Origin: Alloacidobacterium sp035547425
Lineage (GTDB): Bacteria; Acidobacteriota; Terriglobia; Terriglobales; Acidobacteriaceae
DNA: 64,000 bases
NCBI GenBank assembly: GCA_035547425.1
Contig: DASZUU010000002.1
Span: forward strand, 62,001-126,000
Direction: 5' to 3'
A program made the translations under genes and the position numbers. The notes below the pieces were generated by a model. The model was not told the DNA's origin. It did not search any database and saw only the letters and a program-made list of their open reading frames with translations. This document shows positions 42,762 to 52,879 of the stretch, in pieces (position 1 is the stretch's first letter; each line of letters starts with the position of its first letter).

Positions 42762-43751
42762 TTATTTTTCCAACCTGGCAAGAAACTCTTCCAGCTCATA
42801 AGGCAGCGGAGCTGATAATTCCAGCAATTCGCCGGTGCGCGGATGCGCAAAAGCCAACTCCGCCGCGTGCAAAAAATTGCGGTCGAGGCTTAGTGTTTCC
42901 GTCTCTGGCTTGCGCTTTCCCTTTTCAGAAACGGTAAGCTGCGCAGGCGCTCCGTAAAGCGTATCGCCTACGACAGGATGCCCAATCGAAGCCATGTGAA
43001 CGCGAATCTGGTGTGTGCGCCCGGTTTCGATGCGCACGCGCACCAGAGTAAAAGCCCCAAAGCGAGATTGAATGCGGCGCTCCACTTCATAGTGGGAGAT
43101 CGCCATTCTGCCGCCGGTGACACGGCGCGTCGTCATGCGTGTGCGGCGGATGGCGTCACGGCTGATGGCAACATTGATAGTGCCTGCATCCTGCTTCAGC
43201 GAGCCGTGCACCAGCGCCACGTATGTCTTGCGCATCTGCCTGCGGGAAAACATGTCGGCCAGCTTGAGGTGGGCTGCGTCGTTGCGGGCGATGATGATGA
43301 GGCCGCTGGTCTGCTTGTCGAGCCGATGCACGATGCCGGGCCGCAAGTCGCCCCCGGTGGAGGATAGCTGCTGATAGTGATGCAGCAACGCATTGACCAG
43401 CGTGCCGCGGTTGCGCGCATCGTCCGTGGCTCCGGAGCCGGCGTGCACCATCATGCCTGCGGGCTTGTTGATGACGGATAAATCGCCGTCTTCGTAAATG
43501 ATTTCCAGCGGAATTTCTTCCGGCATCGCCCGTAACGGTGGAGGCGTCGGCTCGCCGCGCACTTCGATGGATTCTCCACCGCGAAGCTTTAACGAGGGCT
43601 TGGCGGGTTTGCCATCCACCAGCACCTTGTCTTCAGAAAGAAGCAGCTGCACACGTGAGCGGCTTACGCCTTCAAGTTGCGTTGCAAGCCAGGCGTCCAG
43701 ACGCTGGCCTGCGGATTCGGAGGAGACAGAATATGTAGCGGCATCCGGCAT
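42762..43751 (-). CDS. RluA/RluD-family 23S rRNA pseudouridine synthase
   Basis: A 329-residue enzyme isomerising uridine to pseudouridine, probably in 23S rRNA. It has an N-terminal S4 RNA-binding domain (about residues 13-65) followed by the catalytic domain with the signature PGIVHRLDKQTSGL, whose Asp145 is the catalytic nucleophile. The block GRTHQIRVHMASIGHPVVGD is also present. The S4 domain favours RluC/RluD-like enzymes; RluD is most likely but not certain. The esterase gene lies just upstream on the same strand (11 bases). Confidence 0.93.
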   Translation of the reverse strand: MPDAATYSVSSESAGQRLDAWLATQLEGVSRSRVQLLLSEDKVLVDGKPAKPSLKLRGGESIEVRGEPTPPPLRAMPEEIPLEIIYEDGDLSVINKPAGMMVHAGSGATDDARNRGTLVNALLHHYQQLSSTGGDLRPGIVHRLDKQTSGLIIIARNDAAHLKLADMFSRRQMRKTYVALVHGSLKQDAGTINVAISRDAIRRTRMTTRRVTGGRMAISHYEVERRIQSRFGAFTLVRVRIETGRTHQIRVHMASIGHPVVGDTLYGAPAQLTVSEKGKRKPETETLSLDRNFLHAAELAFAHPRTGELLELSAPLPYELEEFLARLEK

Positions 43752-43761
43752 GCGATTCTGC

Positions 43762-44745
43762 CTATTTTTTCATGCCCGGACCTTGCAGTCCTGCAGGCCA
43801 CGGCTCATTTGGCCCGGGCGGCGGCATGGGCGGCGCATCTCTCGGCAGAAATCCGGAGTGAATCAGCCAGTTGCGCAAGAGCAGCGGCCAGGTGGAAAGC
43901 TCCGGAATCGAGCCGCATAGTCCGCAGCCGTGGTTCGCGTAATCATAAATGTGCAGTTCCACTGGCACATGTGCGCGCTCGAGTGCGCGGTACATGTCGA
44001 GGCTGTTTTCCACCGGCACTATTGGATCTTTGGTGGTCGCAAAGAGAAACGTGGGCGGGGTTTGGGCGTTTACGTGAAGCTGGTTGGAGAATTTTTCCTG
44101 CATTTGCGGGTCGGGTGTTGTGCCCAGCAGGTTTTCAAGCGAGCCTTTGTGGGTTTCCGGGAGCTGCATGCTGATGACCGGATACGACAGGATCATGAAA
44201 TTGACACGCGCATCCGTGTTGTCGATGTCATCCGTCTTTTCAGGCAGAGGAGCGGCATCATTGCCGTGAACACCAATGGTGGAGGCCAGATGGCCGCCTG
44301 CCGATGATCCCCATACGCCGATCCGATTGGCATCGATTCCGTATTCGGCGGCATGGGCTCGGATGTAGCGCACGGCACGCATGCCGTCCTGTATCTCCGC
44401 CGGATATTTATAAGGGGCAACGCGGTAATTCAGAACAAAAGCCGTTACGCCTTGCGCATTCAGCCAATGCGCGAACTGGAAGCCCTCATGGGCGATGGCA
44501 TTATCCACATAGCCGCCGCCGGGAATGACCAGTATGGCCGTTGTTGTCGATTTCGTTCCGGGGACAAACGGATAGAGGCGAGGCTTATCGACTTCTGCCG
44601 TCCCAAGTGCTCCGGGCGCGCCGTTGGGCCATAGAAAAATGGGTTGCGGTATGTTTGCAGGCGCAGCGATCTGAGCAGAAACCGGAAAATGAGACCTCAA
44701 AAGGATAGAAACCACCAGAAAAGCCTGAAATGCAAAAGTTTTCAT
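43762..44745 (-). CDS. Secreted alpha/beta hydrolase (acetyl-esterase-like)
   Basis: A protein of about 327 residues from ATG 44745 with a signal peptide ending near residue 24 (PVSAQ). The oxyanion-hole region PGGGY is at residues 75-79, and the nucleophile motif GVWGSSAGGH has Ser148. TTKDPIVP and YANHGCG near the C-terminus provide Asp and His of the triad. This matches the BD-FAE/acetyl esterase group, often acting on acetylated or feruloylated plant polysaccharides. A Pro/Gly-rich tail follows. It is divergent from the VWFA gene, with starts about 90 bases apart. Confidence 0.88.
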   Translation of the reverse strand: MKTFAFQAFLVVSILLRSHFPVSAQIAAPANIPQPIFLWPNGAPGALGTAEVDKPRLYPFVPGTKSTTTAILVIPGGGYVDNAIAHEGFQFAHWLNAQGVTAFVLNYRVAPYKYPAEIQDGMRAVRYIRAHAAEYGIDANRIGVWGSSAGGHLASTIGVHGNDAAPLPEKTDDIDNTDARVNFMILSYPVISMQLPETHKGSLENLLGTTPDPQMQEKFSNQLHVNAQTPPTFLFATTKDPIVPVENSLDMYRALERAHVPVELHIYDYANHGCGLCGSIPELSTWPLLLRNWLIHSGFLPRDAPPMPPPGPNEPWPAGLQGPGMKK

Positions 44746-44833
44746 CGCCAGCAGTATACGGGTTAGCGCGGCGACAATGTGCCGGTTTCCGTGATTTTCG
44801 CCATGGCGGCCATGTAGAATGACGGCAGCCACA

Positions 44834-45847
44834 ATGAAGACGGTTTCTGCTACAAAGTTTCTCTTGCCTTGCGCACTTGCCGCTGTTTTTTCTTTTTCCC
44901 TCGCTGCTGTTGCCCAATCGCAGACCCCTCCTGCTGCGCAGCCGGCGCCTGCTCAGACACAGCCGCCGCCGCAGGTGCAACCCAATGGCCCGCAGCAGAA
45001 TGGCGACCAGCAATACACCATCAGCACGTCCGCCAACGAAGTCGATCTGGTCTTTACCGTAACGGATAAGCACGGCCGCTTCGTCAAAGACCTGAAGCAG
45101 AGCGATTTCGCCCTGCTCGACGATCAGAAGGCCCCGGCTCAGATCTTCAGCTTCACCCAGCAGACGAATCTTCCGCTGCGTGTCGGCATCCTCATCGACA
45201 CCAGCACTTCGATCCGCCAGCGCTTCCAGTTTGAACAGCAGGCGGCAGCTGAATTTCTTTTCAAGATCATTCATCCGAAATCGGACAAGGCCTTTGTGAT
45301 GGGCTTTGACGTGACGCCGGATTTAAAGCAGGATTGGACCGACAATCTCGATGAGCTGAATACCGGCATCAACGCGCTGCACTCGGGCGGCGGCACCGCG
45401 CTCTTTGACGCCGTTTACACTGCCTGCCGCGACAAGCTTCTCGATCTCTCGCGCGAACGCCAGCCCGTGCGCCGCGCCATGGTTCTTGTCTCTGACGGCG
45501 ACGACAACCAGAGCCACGCCTATCTCGACGACGCCATCAAGGAATGTCAGCGCGCGCAGACGATTGTCTATGCCATCAGCACAAACGTAAGCCCCAGCCG
45601 CGACCGCGGAGACGACACGCTGCAGAAGATTGCCGAGGCCACCGGCGGACGCGCCTTCTTCCCCAAGCGCCTCGAAGATATTTCGCTGAACTTCGCCGAT
45701 ATCGAAGACGAGCTTCGCAGCCAGTACGCGCTGGTTTATAAGCCTGCCGATTTCATCGCCAACGGCGCTTTCCGCACCATCTACCTTTTCTGTATGGACC
45801 GCCGTTACACGGTGCGCGCCAGCAAGGGCTATTTCGCCACCAAATAA
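44834..45847 (+). CDS. VWFA-related acidobacterial domain protein
   Basis: About 337 residues with a signal peptide (LLPCALAAVFSFSLAAVA) and a Pro/Gln-rich linker (residues 30-60). The von Willebrand A domain carries a complete MIDAS metal-binding start, DTSTS (residues 122-126), and a later SDGDDN motif. Residues VDLVFTVTDKHGRFVKDL introduce the acidobacterial VWFA type. Metal-dependent binding of another surface protein is the usual guess. Its last base abuts the end of the convergent permease gene. ATG 44819 is an alternative start five codons upstream. Confidence 0.9.
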   Translation: MKTVSATKFLLPCALAAVFSFSLAAVAQSQTPPAAQPAPAQTQPPPQVQPNGPQQNGDQQYTISTSANEVDLVFTVTDKHGRFVKDLKQSDFALLDDQKAPAQIFSFTQQTNLPLRVGILIDTSTSIRQRFQFEQQAAAEFLFKIIHPKSDKAFVMGFDVTPDLKQDWTDNLDELNTGINALHSGGGTALFDAVYTACRDKLLDLSRERQPVRRAMVLVSDGDDNQSHAYLDDAIKECQRAQTIVYAISTNVSPSRDRGDDTLQKIAEATGGRAFFPKRLEDISLNFADIEDELRSQYALVYKPADFIANGAFRTIYLFCMDRRYTVRASKGYFATK

Positions 45848-48289
45848 CTACTCGCAGCGCAGGGCTGTCATCGGGTCCACCGATGAGGCTCTGTGCGCGG
45901 GCAGAAGGCAAGCCAGCACGGACACTGCGATCAGCACAAGCGAAGCAGCAATGACCAGCAATGGGCTGTGCGCGCTGTTTTCCACCCATCCGGCAATCAG
46001 CCGATTCAGGCTGAAGCTCAGCACCAACCCAATGAGAACACCTATGCCTACGCTTATCCCGGCGGAGGCGAAGACGATCTTCAGCACATCCGACTTGCGA
46101 GCGCCGAGCGCGACGCGGATGCCGAATTCATTTGTCCGCTGCACGACGGAATAGGAGACGACGCTGTACAAGCCCACTGCTGCCAGAGTGAGCGCCAATA
46201 CCGAGAAGGCTCCAAAGAGGATAGAAACCAGCCGCCCGCGCGCCCAGGATTGCTGGTTGTGAATCCAGGTCTCGAGCACACCGTCATCCCAGAGCGTGGC
46301 CTGCTGATCGGGATTGACGGAGACGATCTGCTGCTTGACGCTGTGCAGAATACTGCGCGGATCGACTCGGCTGCGTACCAGAATTTGTGTCCACATCCAC
46401 AGATTGACGGAATACGGCAGATAGATGGCGGGTTTTACCGGTTTATCCAGGCCATCATCCAGTGTGTCAGCCGTCACGCCGATAATCTGCATCCATCCAT
46501 CGCTGCCCGGAGCGCAGAGATGATTCGGCGGCTCACTTTTCAATGAAGAAATCTTCAACGACCGTCCGAGGATGTCGCCATTCGCATAATAGTGCTTTAC
46601 AAAAGCTTCATTGACTACCGCCATGGTCGCGCCATGCGCGATTTCGGTATCGCTCCACAGCCGGCCATGGCGCAGGGGAATTCCCAACAAGGTGAAGTAA
46701 TTGGAATCAACAAAATTGACGCTGGCTTTCTGGTCTTCAGTTGCCGTCTTGCCCATCAGATCGAAAGGCTGGGTCCATCCGCTGTCGGGCGGCGTGGCAT
46801 TGGTGGAGATGCCGGTGGCAATCACATCGGGCAGCGTGGCAATCTTCTCGCGCAGCTGCTCGAAATAATTTACCCGCTCGGCCCAGGTACTGAAGGTGTT
46901 CTCATGCACAGGGATGCCGACCGACATGGCATTGTGCGGATTGTAGCCGAGGTTTACCCGCATCATGCGTACAAAGCCTTCGATAGCAGCCCCTGCCGCA
47001 GTCAGGAGCAGCAGCGTGAGCGCAATCTGTCCGGCGATTAAAGCCGAATGCAGTTGCTTGCCGCGAACGCTGCCCGCTACTTTGCGCGTATTCGATTGCA
47101 TGACCTGGTTGATCTCAGGCCGCGAAAGCTGCAACGCCGGAAAAAGCCCGAAGAGGATGCCGGTGAGCAAAGCCAGCCCGACGCTGAAGAGCAGGACGTA
47201 AAGATTGACGTGGAAATCAGCTTCATTCGGGAAAGCATTGCGCGGCAGGCGCGCCACAATAAAACCAAGGCTCGCATAGGAGAGGATCACACCCAGGCCG
47301 GTGCCGCTCAACGCAATCAGCAGCGATTCGGTGAGCAGCTGACGAACAATGCGTCCGCTGCTGGCGCCAACCGCTGAGCGCACTGCAAACTCATGCTGCC
47401 GCGCTGTGCCTCGCGCCAGAAGCAGAATCGAGACATTGCCGCAGCCGATCAGGAGCAGCAATGCGACCGCTCCAAACAGAAGGTAGAGCGTTTTACCGAT
47501 CTGGTGAGCAAACCACGAGCTCAGATTCTGAAATTGAACTCTGTAGGTTTGCTTGGGGAAATGATCGGGCGTCTGCCGGGCAAACTCCTGAAAGAAGGAC
47601 TTCATTTCCGCCTCGGCCACCTTCGGCGGAACTCCTTCTTTGAGCTTGACCATGGTGCCGTATGTTTCCGTCGCAGAGTTGGAAAGCTTCAATGGCAGGT
47701 ACACGTCCGGCCCCATAAAGCCGAAGCGCGGCGGCATGATGCCGATGACGGTATAGGTCTTATGCACAAGCTGGATCGTCTTGCCGACTATCGACCGATC
47801 GCCGTTGTAATGGTGCATCCAGAATTTGTAGCTCAGGACGATGACCGGCTGCGGATCGTGCCCATCCGGCGCATCCGCAGGCAGGAAATACCGGCCTGCC
47901 AGCGCGGGCACGCCGAGCATCTGAAAGATATTCGGCGTAAAGTACATCGCTTGCACATCTTCCGGAACATCGCTGCCGGTAAGGGTCAGGTTCCAGCCAT
48001 TAAAGGCAACGACATATTCGAGTGAATGCGCTTTAGCCAGTTCGCGGTTCTGTGGCCCGTTGAGACCATAATCTAACCCATGGTCGGATTTATCCTGCAA
48101 ACCAATGCTGCCAATGCGGTCCGCTCCCTGGTAAGGCCATGGATTCATGAGAATCGCGTAGATGATGCTGAAGACGGAGACAGTGGCGCCGATGCCGAGA
48201 GCGAGCGAGAAGATGGCGGTCAGAGCAAAGCCGGGGTTCTTCCACAATTGGCGAAACGCATAGCGAACATCTTGCAAAACTATGCCCAT
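45848..48289 (-). CDS. MacB-like ABC transporter permease (acidobacterial orphan type)
   Basis: An 813-residue permease with an N-terminal DVRYAFRQLWKNPGFALTAI segment leading into the first membrane span, then a periplasmic MacB-PCD domain, a cluster of spans around residues 270-410, a second periplasmic domain and three C-terminal spans (FtsX-like). No ATPase gene is adjacent. This is the layout of the duplicated orphan permeases of Acidobacteria (ADOP). Substrate unknown. Confidence 0.92.
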   Translation of the reverse strand: MGIVLQDVRYAFRQLWKNPGFALTAIFSLALGIGATVSVFSIIYAILMNPWPYQGADRIGSIGLQDKSDHGLDYGLNGPQNRELAKAHSLEYVVAFNGWNLTLTGSDVPEDVQAMYFTPNIFQMLGVPALAGRYFLPADAPDGHDPQPVIVLSYKFWMHHYNGDRSIVGKTIQLVHKTYTVIGIMPPRFGFMGPDVYLPLKLSNSATETYGTMVKLKEGVPPKVAEAEMKSFFQEFARQTPDHFPKQTYRVQFQNLSSWFAHQIGKTLYLLFGAVALLLLIGCGNVSILLLARGTARQHEFAVRSAVGASSGRIVRQLLTESLLIALSGTGLGVILSYASLGFIVARLPRNAFPNEADFHVNLYVLLFSVGLALLTGILFGLFPALQLSRPEINQVMQSNTRKVAGSVRGKQLHSALIAGQIALTLLLLTAAGAAIEGFVRMMRVNLGYNPHNAMSVGIPVHENTFSTWAERVNYFEQLREKIATLPDVIATGISTNATPPDSGWTQPFDLMGKTATEDQKASVNFVDSNYFTLLGIPLRHGRLWSDTEIAHGATMAVVNEAFVKHYYANGDILGRSLKISSLKSEPPNHLCAPGSDGWMQIIGVTADTLDDGLDKPVKPAIYLPYSVNLWMWTQILVRSRVDPRSILHSVKQQIVSVNPDQQATLWDDGVLETWIHNQQSWARGRLVSILFGAFSVLALTLAAVGLYSVVSYSVVQRTNEFGIRVALGARKSDVLKIVFASAGISVGIGVLIGLVLSFSLNRLIAGWVENSAHSPLLVIAASLVLIAVSVLACLLPAHRASSVDPMTALRCE

Positions 48290-48542
48290 ATCTAGCCTCC
48301 TGAAGTGCAGGATTTACCGGGGCCTATGATTCATTGAGGTCGCAATGCGTCATCGGATCAACGGGCGATGCTCGAATGCAGCTCGTACTCAAAGAAGCAC
48401 TTGGAGGCCCAGTCGCATAGCTCTGCTAACTGGTTGATTCTTCTGATTTGACTTGTGCCTGCGCAGGAGAACTTTTGTTCATTCACGGACTTGGCTGTTC
48501 GTTCCCGGACATCTTCCGGTTGCGCTAGGGTGTATCGACACC

Positions 48543-50582
48543 CTAGCCTGCCAACAATTCCAGCAATTTTGCTTCATCGATGATTGGAATTTTGAGCTCC
48601 TGCGCTTTATCGAGCTTCGATCCCGCCTCCTCGCCCGCCACCACATAGCTGGTCTTTTTGCTGACGGAGCCGGAGACGCGTCCCCCGGCGGCTTCGATCT
48701 TTGCCTTTGCGTCTTCGCGCGAGAGCGTAGGCAGAGTGCCGGTCAGCACAAAGGTCAGCCCCTCCAGCTCTGAGGATTTCTTCCGTTTTTCAGCCGTAAA
48801 GGTCAATCCGGCTTCGCGCAGATGCCCGATGAGCCTGCGGTTTTTCTCTTCATCGAAGAACTCACGAATGGCTTGCGATACCCTCGGTCCTACTTCATTG
48901 ACGCGCTCCAGGTCTTCCTGAGAAGCGGCTATCAGGGCATCCATGGAGCCGAACTCTTCGGCCAGCAGTTGCGCCGTGCGCTCGCCGATAAACCGAATAC
49001 CCAAGCCGAACAATACCCGGTTCAAGGGTGTTTTTTTCGACTGCTCAATCTCTTTGAGCAGCGTTTGTGCCGACTTTTTCCCGATGCGCTCCAGCGAGAG
49101 CAATTGCTCTTCGTTGAGTTTGTAGAGATCGGCAATGCTCCCGACCATCCGGCGGTCGAGCAGCTGATTCACCACCGCCTCTCCCAGGCCTTCAATGTTC
49201 ATCACGCCGCGCGATGCGTAGTGGAGCAGGCTTTCGCGCAGACGAGCGGGACAATCGACATTGACGCAGCGGTAATCGGCCTCGCCCTCAGTGCGCACGA
49301 TATCACTGTTGCAAACCGGGCAGTGCGTTGGAAAATGAAATTTCCTGTGGCCACGCGGGTGCTCTTTGTCCTCGACAACTTCCACAACCTTGGGAATGAC
49401 GTCGCCGCCGCGCTCGACCTTCACCCAGTCGCCAATCTTCAGTCCCAGTTGCTCGATGAAGTCAGAGTTGTGCAGCGTGGCGCGGCTCACGGTGGTTCCA
49501 CCAATGGAGACGGGCTTCAGCCATGCGACCGGCGTCAACTTGCCTGTGCGCCCAACCTGTACCTTGATGTCTTCTACCTGCGTGGTTCCGGCGCGCGCGG
49601 TGAACTTGTAAGCAACGGCCCAGCGCGGCGCGCGACCGGTGTATCCGAGACGCGCCTGTAATTCGGTCGAGCTGATCTTGATGACGACGCCATCGATCTC
49701 GTATCCGAGATCCGCGCGCTTCTGCTCGGCCCGGTTGATAAAATCCATCAACTTATCGAAGCTGTGAATCGCCTCGCGATGCGGATTTACACGGAAACCC
49801 GCGACTGTGAGCGCGTCGAGCGCATCGCTCTGCTCGGTGAAGATGCTCTCGCCTGTGGCTGTCAGCGCGAAGTAAGCGTAGAAGTCGAGCCTGCGCTGCG
49901 CCACAATATTCGGCTCCAGCGTGCGAATCGTTCCCGCCGCGTAGTTGCGCGGGTTCGCCGCCGGGGCAAGCCCTTGCGCCTCGCGCTCTTCATTGGCTTT
50001 CAGAAAAGCAGCGAGCGGCATAACGACCTCGCCGCGCACTTCAAAGGTTGCAGGCAGCCCGGCCTTGTGCAATTTTGCAGCTGCTATGGATAACGGCACG
50101 GAGCGGATAGTGCGCACATTCGTAGTCACATCTTCGCCGATGGTACCGTCGCCACGCGTCAGCCCGCGGATCAGATGCGCCGATCCATCCGGCGCCTTCT
50201 GGTAATGCAGTGCCATGGAGAGGCCATCGAGCTTGTACTCGCAAACATAGCTGATTTCGACTCCTTCGCCGGCACGCTCGCGCGCGCGGCGATCCCAATC
50301 GCGCAGCTCTTCCTCGCTGGTCACGTTGTCGAGCGAGAGCATGGGACGCGAATGGGCGACCTTGGCAAAGCCCTCCTTCGGCTTTCCGCCTACGCGCTGT
50401 GTTGGCGAGTCAGAAGTCAGCAGCTCAGGATGCTCTTTCTCAAGTGCCTGCAGCTCTCGCACCAGCACGTCATAGTCGGCGTCTGATATTTCCGGCGCGT
50501 CCATCACGTAGTACAGGTGCTCGTGATGCCGTATTTCTTCACGCAACGCTTCGATGCGTTCTGCAGGTGTCATTTTTGCCAT
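48543..50582 (-). CDS. ligA: NAD-dependent DNA ligase
   Basis: About 679 residues; the replicative ligase that seals nicks using NAD. The adenylation lysine is Lys117 in CEYKLDG. The N-terminal Ia domain has YYVMDAPEISDADYD, and the zinc finger has CPVC and CVNVDCP. Helix-hairpin-helix repeats and a C-terminal BRCT domain (GLTFVLTGTLPTLSREDA) complete the enzyme. I use ATG 50582 (MAKMTPAERI); the open frame extends to 50621 without a better ribosome binding site. The 250-base gap at 48290-48542 after the permease shows no gene. Confidence 0.96.
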   Translation of the reverse strand: MAKMTPAERIEALREEIRHHEHLYYVMDAPEISDADYDVLVRELQALEKEHPELLTSDSPTQRVGGKPKEGFAKVAHSRPMLSLDNVTSEEELRDWDRRARERAGEGVEISYVCEYKLDGLSMALHYQKAPDGSAHLIRGLTRGDGTIGEDVTTNVRTIRSVPLSIAAAKLHKAGLPATFEVRGEVVMPLAAFLKANEEREAQGLAPAANPRNYAAGTIRTLEPNIVAQRRLDFYAYFALTATGESIFTEQSDALDALTVAGFRVNPHREAIHSFDKLMDFINRAEQKRADLGYEIDGVVIKISSTELQARLGYTGRAPRWAVAYKFTARAGTTQVEDIKVQVGRTGKLTPVAWLKPVSIGGTTVSRATLHNSDFIEQLGLKIGDWVKVERGGDVIPKVVEVVEDKEHPRGHRKFHFPTHCPVCNSDIVRTEGEADYRCVNVDCPARLRESLLHYASRGVMNIEGLGEAVVNQLLDRRMVGSIADLYKLNEEQLLSLERIGKKSAQTLLKEIEQSKKTPLNRVLFGLGIRFIGERTAQLLAEEFGSMDALIAASQEDLERVNEVGPRVSQAIREFFDEEKNRRLIGHLREAGLTFTAEKRKKSSELEGLTFVLTGTLPTLSREDAKAKIEAAGGRVSGSVSKKTSYVVAGEEAGSKLDKAQELKIPIIDEAKLLELLAG

Positions 50583-50688
50583 GAGGAAGATTATAGAAAG
50601 GCGGCGAGTCGGCGCGCGCAAGCGCTAGTTGGCCCTTCGCGTTGGCGAGTTAGCGCCTTGGCCGCTGTGTTACGTTGGTTTCGAGCCT

Positions 50689-51750
50689 ATGGACCCGTTT
50701 ACACATTTCATGACCGGCGCATGCCTGGGGCGCGCGGGCTTTAACCGCAAAGCTGCTTACGCCACACTGGCTATGACGCTGGCCGCCGAAGCGCCCGATC
50801 TCGACGTGATCTGGAGCTTTCGCGGGCCGGTCGCCGGATTCGAGCACCATCGCGGCATCACGCATACCTTGATCGCAGCCCCGGTGATTGCCCTGGTCAC
50901 CGTGGCCGTAGTCTGGCTGATTCATAAGCTCCGAGGCAAACCAACTAAAGCTCCGGTGAAATGGGGGCTGATCTGGCTCTTTGCCTTCATCGCAGACTTG
51001 AGCCATTTGCTGCTCGATTTCACGAACAACTACGGCCTGCGCCCGTTTTTCCCTTTCAATCCGCGATGGTATTCGTGGGATATCGTCTTCATCTTCGAGC
51101 CGCTGCTCTTTGCTGCCTTGTTGCTCGCGCTGGTGATGCCGTGGTTTTTCGGCCTGGTCGGCGGTGAAATTGGCGCCAGGCGTCCGCAATTTCGCGGACG
51201 CGGCTGGGCTATAGGCGCGCTCAGCTTTGCCGTAATTCTGTATGCGGTACGCAATGCCGAGCATGCGCACGCTATGAACCTGGTCCGCAACTCAGGTCTT
51301 ATCAATGCGCCCATCGTCCGCATAGCTGCCCAACCGGAGCCGATCAATCCTTTTCTCTGGTATGCCGTGGTTGAAACGGCTGACTATTACCAGACCGCCG
51401 CCGTTCACACGCGCTCCGACCAGGTGGACACCGATACGGCCACGGATATCTTCTACAAGCCTCCGGTGACGATGGCCACCCTGGCTGCCAAGCGATCGTG
51501 GCTGGGCCGCGTCTATCTCGATTGGTCCACGTGGCCGGTGGTCGAAGATAAGGGCGCAATGACGCCTACCGGCTACAAAATCGATCCGCCGGGACGGGAC
51601 TGGCATACGGTCCAGTTCCGCGATTTGCGCTTCGATTACCCTATCCTGTCGCGACCATCGAGCGGCGACGTTCTTTCCGGATGGGTCTATGTCGGGCCGC
51701 AGCAGGAGATCGAAGGCATGTTTATGAGCGGTTCGGAACAAAAGCCGTGA
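50689..51750 (+). CDS. Membrane-bound metal-dependent hydrolase, YdjM family
   Basis: About 353 residues from ATG 50689 (MDPFTHFMTGACLG). The N-terminal DPFTHFMTG, AAEAPDLDVIW and HHRGITHTLI motifs are typical of the YbcI/YdjM inner-membrane hydrolase family (PF04307), with His/Asp metal ligands. LLDFTNNYGLRPFFPF and several membrane spans follow, then a soluble C-terminal domain from about residue 220. The substrate is unknown; one E. coli relative was linked to the SOS response. Frames upstream of 50689 lack a good start. Confidence 0.85.
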   Translation: MDPFTHFMTGACLGRAGFNRKAAYATLAMTLAAEAPDLDVIWSFRGPVAGFEHHRGITHTLIAAPVIALVTVAVVWLIHKLRGKPTKAPVKWGLIWLFAFIADLSHLLLDFTNNYGLRPFFPFNPRWYSWDIVFIFEPLLFAALLLALVMPWFFGLVGGEIGARRPQFRGRGWAIGALSFAVILYAVRNAEHAHAMNLVRNSGLINAPIVRIAAQPEPINPFLWYAVVETADYYQTAAVHTRSDQVDTDTATDIFYKPPVTMATLAAKRSWLGRVYLDWSTWPVVEDKGAMTPTGYKIDPPGRDWHTVQFRDLRFDYPILSRPSSGDVLSGWVYVGPQQEIEGMFMSGSEQKP

Positions 51751-51796
51751 GAATCTCCGTTTGCCCTGATGCCTCTACAGGTGTCATCTTTAAAAG

Positions 51797-52270
51797 ATGA
51801 AGCAAAAAGGATTTCTCTGCGCGCTTGCCGGACTGCTCTTCACCTGCTGCGCGTCACTCCAGGCCGGCCACGCCCAGGAAATGGGATACTGGCGAGCCTC
51901 AAGCTCTTCCGCACAGTCCGTTACGGGCGATGTGGGCATCTCCGAAGGCAAGGTCACGATTTACTTTGCCAATTTCACCATCGTCAAGGCGCGCGACCTG
52001 GAGCCTGCCGAAGTAAGCTCGGTATTTGATGTAGACAGCAACAATGCCAACAACAAGGGCCGCCTCTACAAGCTGGACATTCCCGGCGCGAAAAAGTTCA
52101 TGCACAAGAACACTTTGTGCGGCGGCGAAGATGCGCAATGGATGGCCGTATATTCAGATGGCCGTACCCTTCACCTGGCATTTTTTTCCGGACAGAAGGC
52201 CCCGGTCTTCACTCTCGATGCGATCTCAAATTCCAGCGACATGTGCGGCACGTATTCTTACACGCGTTAA
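51797..52270 (+). CDS. Small secreted protein, function unknown
   Basis: A 157-residue protein with a signal peptide (residues 1-27, ending AGHAQ). The mature part is mostly beta-like, contains two Cys residues near CGGEDAQW and MCGTYSY that may form a disulfide, and has no motif I recognise. The start ATG lies in a near-perfect palindrome, TCATCTTTAAAAGATGA (51784-51800), which could be an operator or affect initiation. Confidence 0.7.
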   Translation: MKQKGFLCALAGLLFTCCASLQAGHAQEMGYWRASSSSAQSVTGDVGISEGKVTIYFANFTIVKARDLEPAEVSSVFDVDSNNANNKGRLYKLDIPGAKKFMHKNTLCGGEDAQWMAVYSDGRTLHLAFFSGQKAPVFTLDAISNSSDMCGTYSYTR

Positions 52271-52333
52271 TGCTGGGAATCGCCCGCCGAGCGTGAAATA
52301 ATGGGTTTTCTCTAGTTTTCTTCGAGGTGCAAG

Positions 52334-52879
52334 ATGTCTGCCTACCTTCTCATCCTGTTCGCCATTGTGAGCCGCGTTGCCGTGGCTTCGCACCATAGCT
52401 GGTTGAACTTTACTGCCGTCGGCGGATCGCTGCTCTTTTTCGGCGCGCGACGTCCGTTGCGGCAGGCAGTCTTGCCGATCATCGCGCTGGCTGCGCTCGA
52501 TTACTACATGACGGTCTACGTCTACAGCTACCCATTTGCCGTACAGGATTATCTCATTACCTGGGCCTGGTATGCAGCCGTTGTCATCCTTGGCCACCTG
52601 CTGCTGCGCGATCGCCGCTCCGTGGGACGCGTGGCCGCGGCTGTCGCGCTCTCCTCTACGTCGTTCTTTCTGGCCAGCAACTTTGCTGCATGGACTGTGC
52701 TGCGCGGCGTTTACCCGCACACCTTCAGCGGACTCATGACCGCCTACGCCGCCGGCCTGCCCTTCTATCGCAATGATCTGCTTTCGACCACGCTGGTGGC
52801 CGGGCTGGCGTTCGGCCTGCCGGAACTGGTGCGGCATCTTCGTCATGAAGATGCGCTGGCAACCCACCGGGCGGCCTAG
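52334..52879 (+). CDS. Small integral membrane protein (DUF6580-like)
   Basis: A 181-residue protein with about five membrane segments, including YLLILFAIVSRVA, LTAVGGSLLFFG-like and WYAAVVILGHLLL stretches. The pattern fits the DUF6580 group related to ECF-transporter-like membrane proteins; function unknown. Its last four bases overlap the end of the convergent DUF1569 gene. Confidence 0.8.
   Translation: MSAYLLILFAIVSRVAVASHHSWLNFTAVGGSLLFFGARRPLRQAVLPIIALAALDYYMTVYVYSYPFAVQDYLITWAWYAAVVILGHLLLRDRRSVGRVAAAVALSSTSFFLASNFAAWTVLRGVYPHTFSGLMTAYAAGLPFYRNDLLSTTLVAGLAFGLPELVRHLRHEDALATHRAA

Noticed and set aside
48290..48542. tRNA or small RNA in the gap before ligA
   Set aside because: No cloverleaf or terminator could be recognised by eye.
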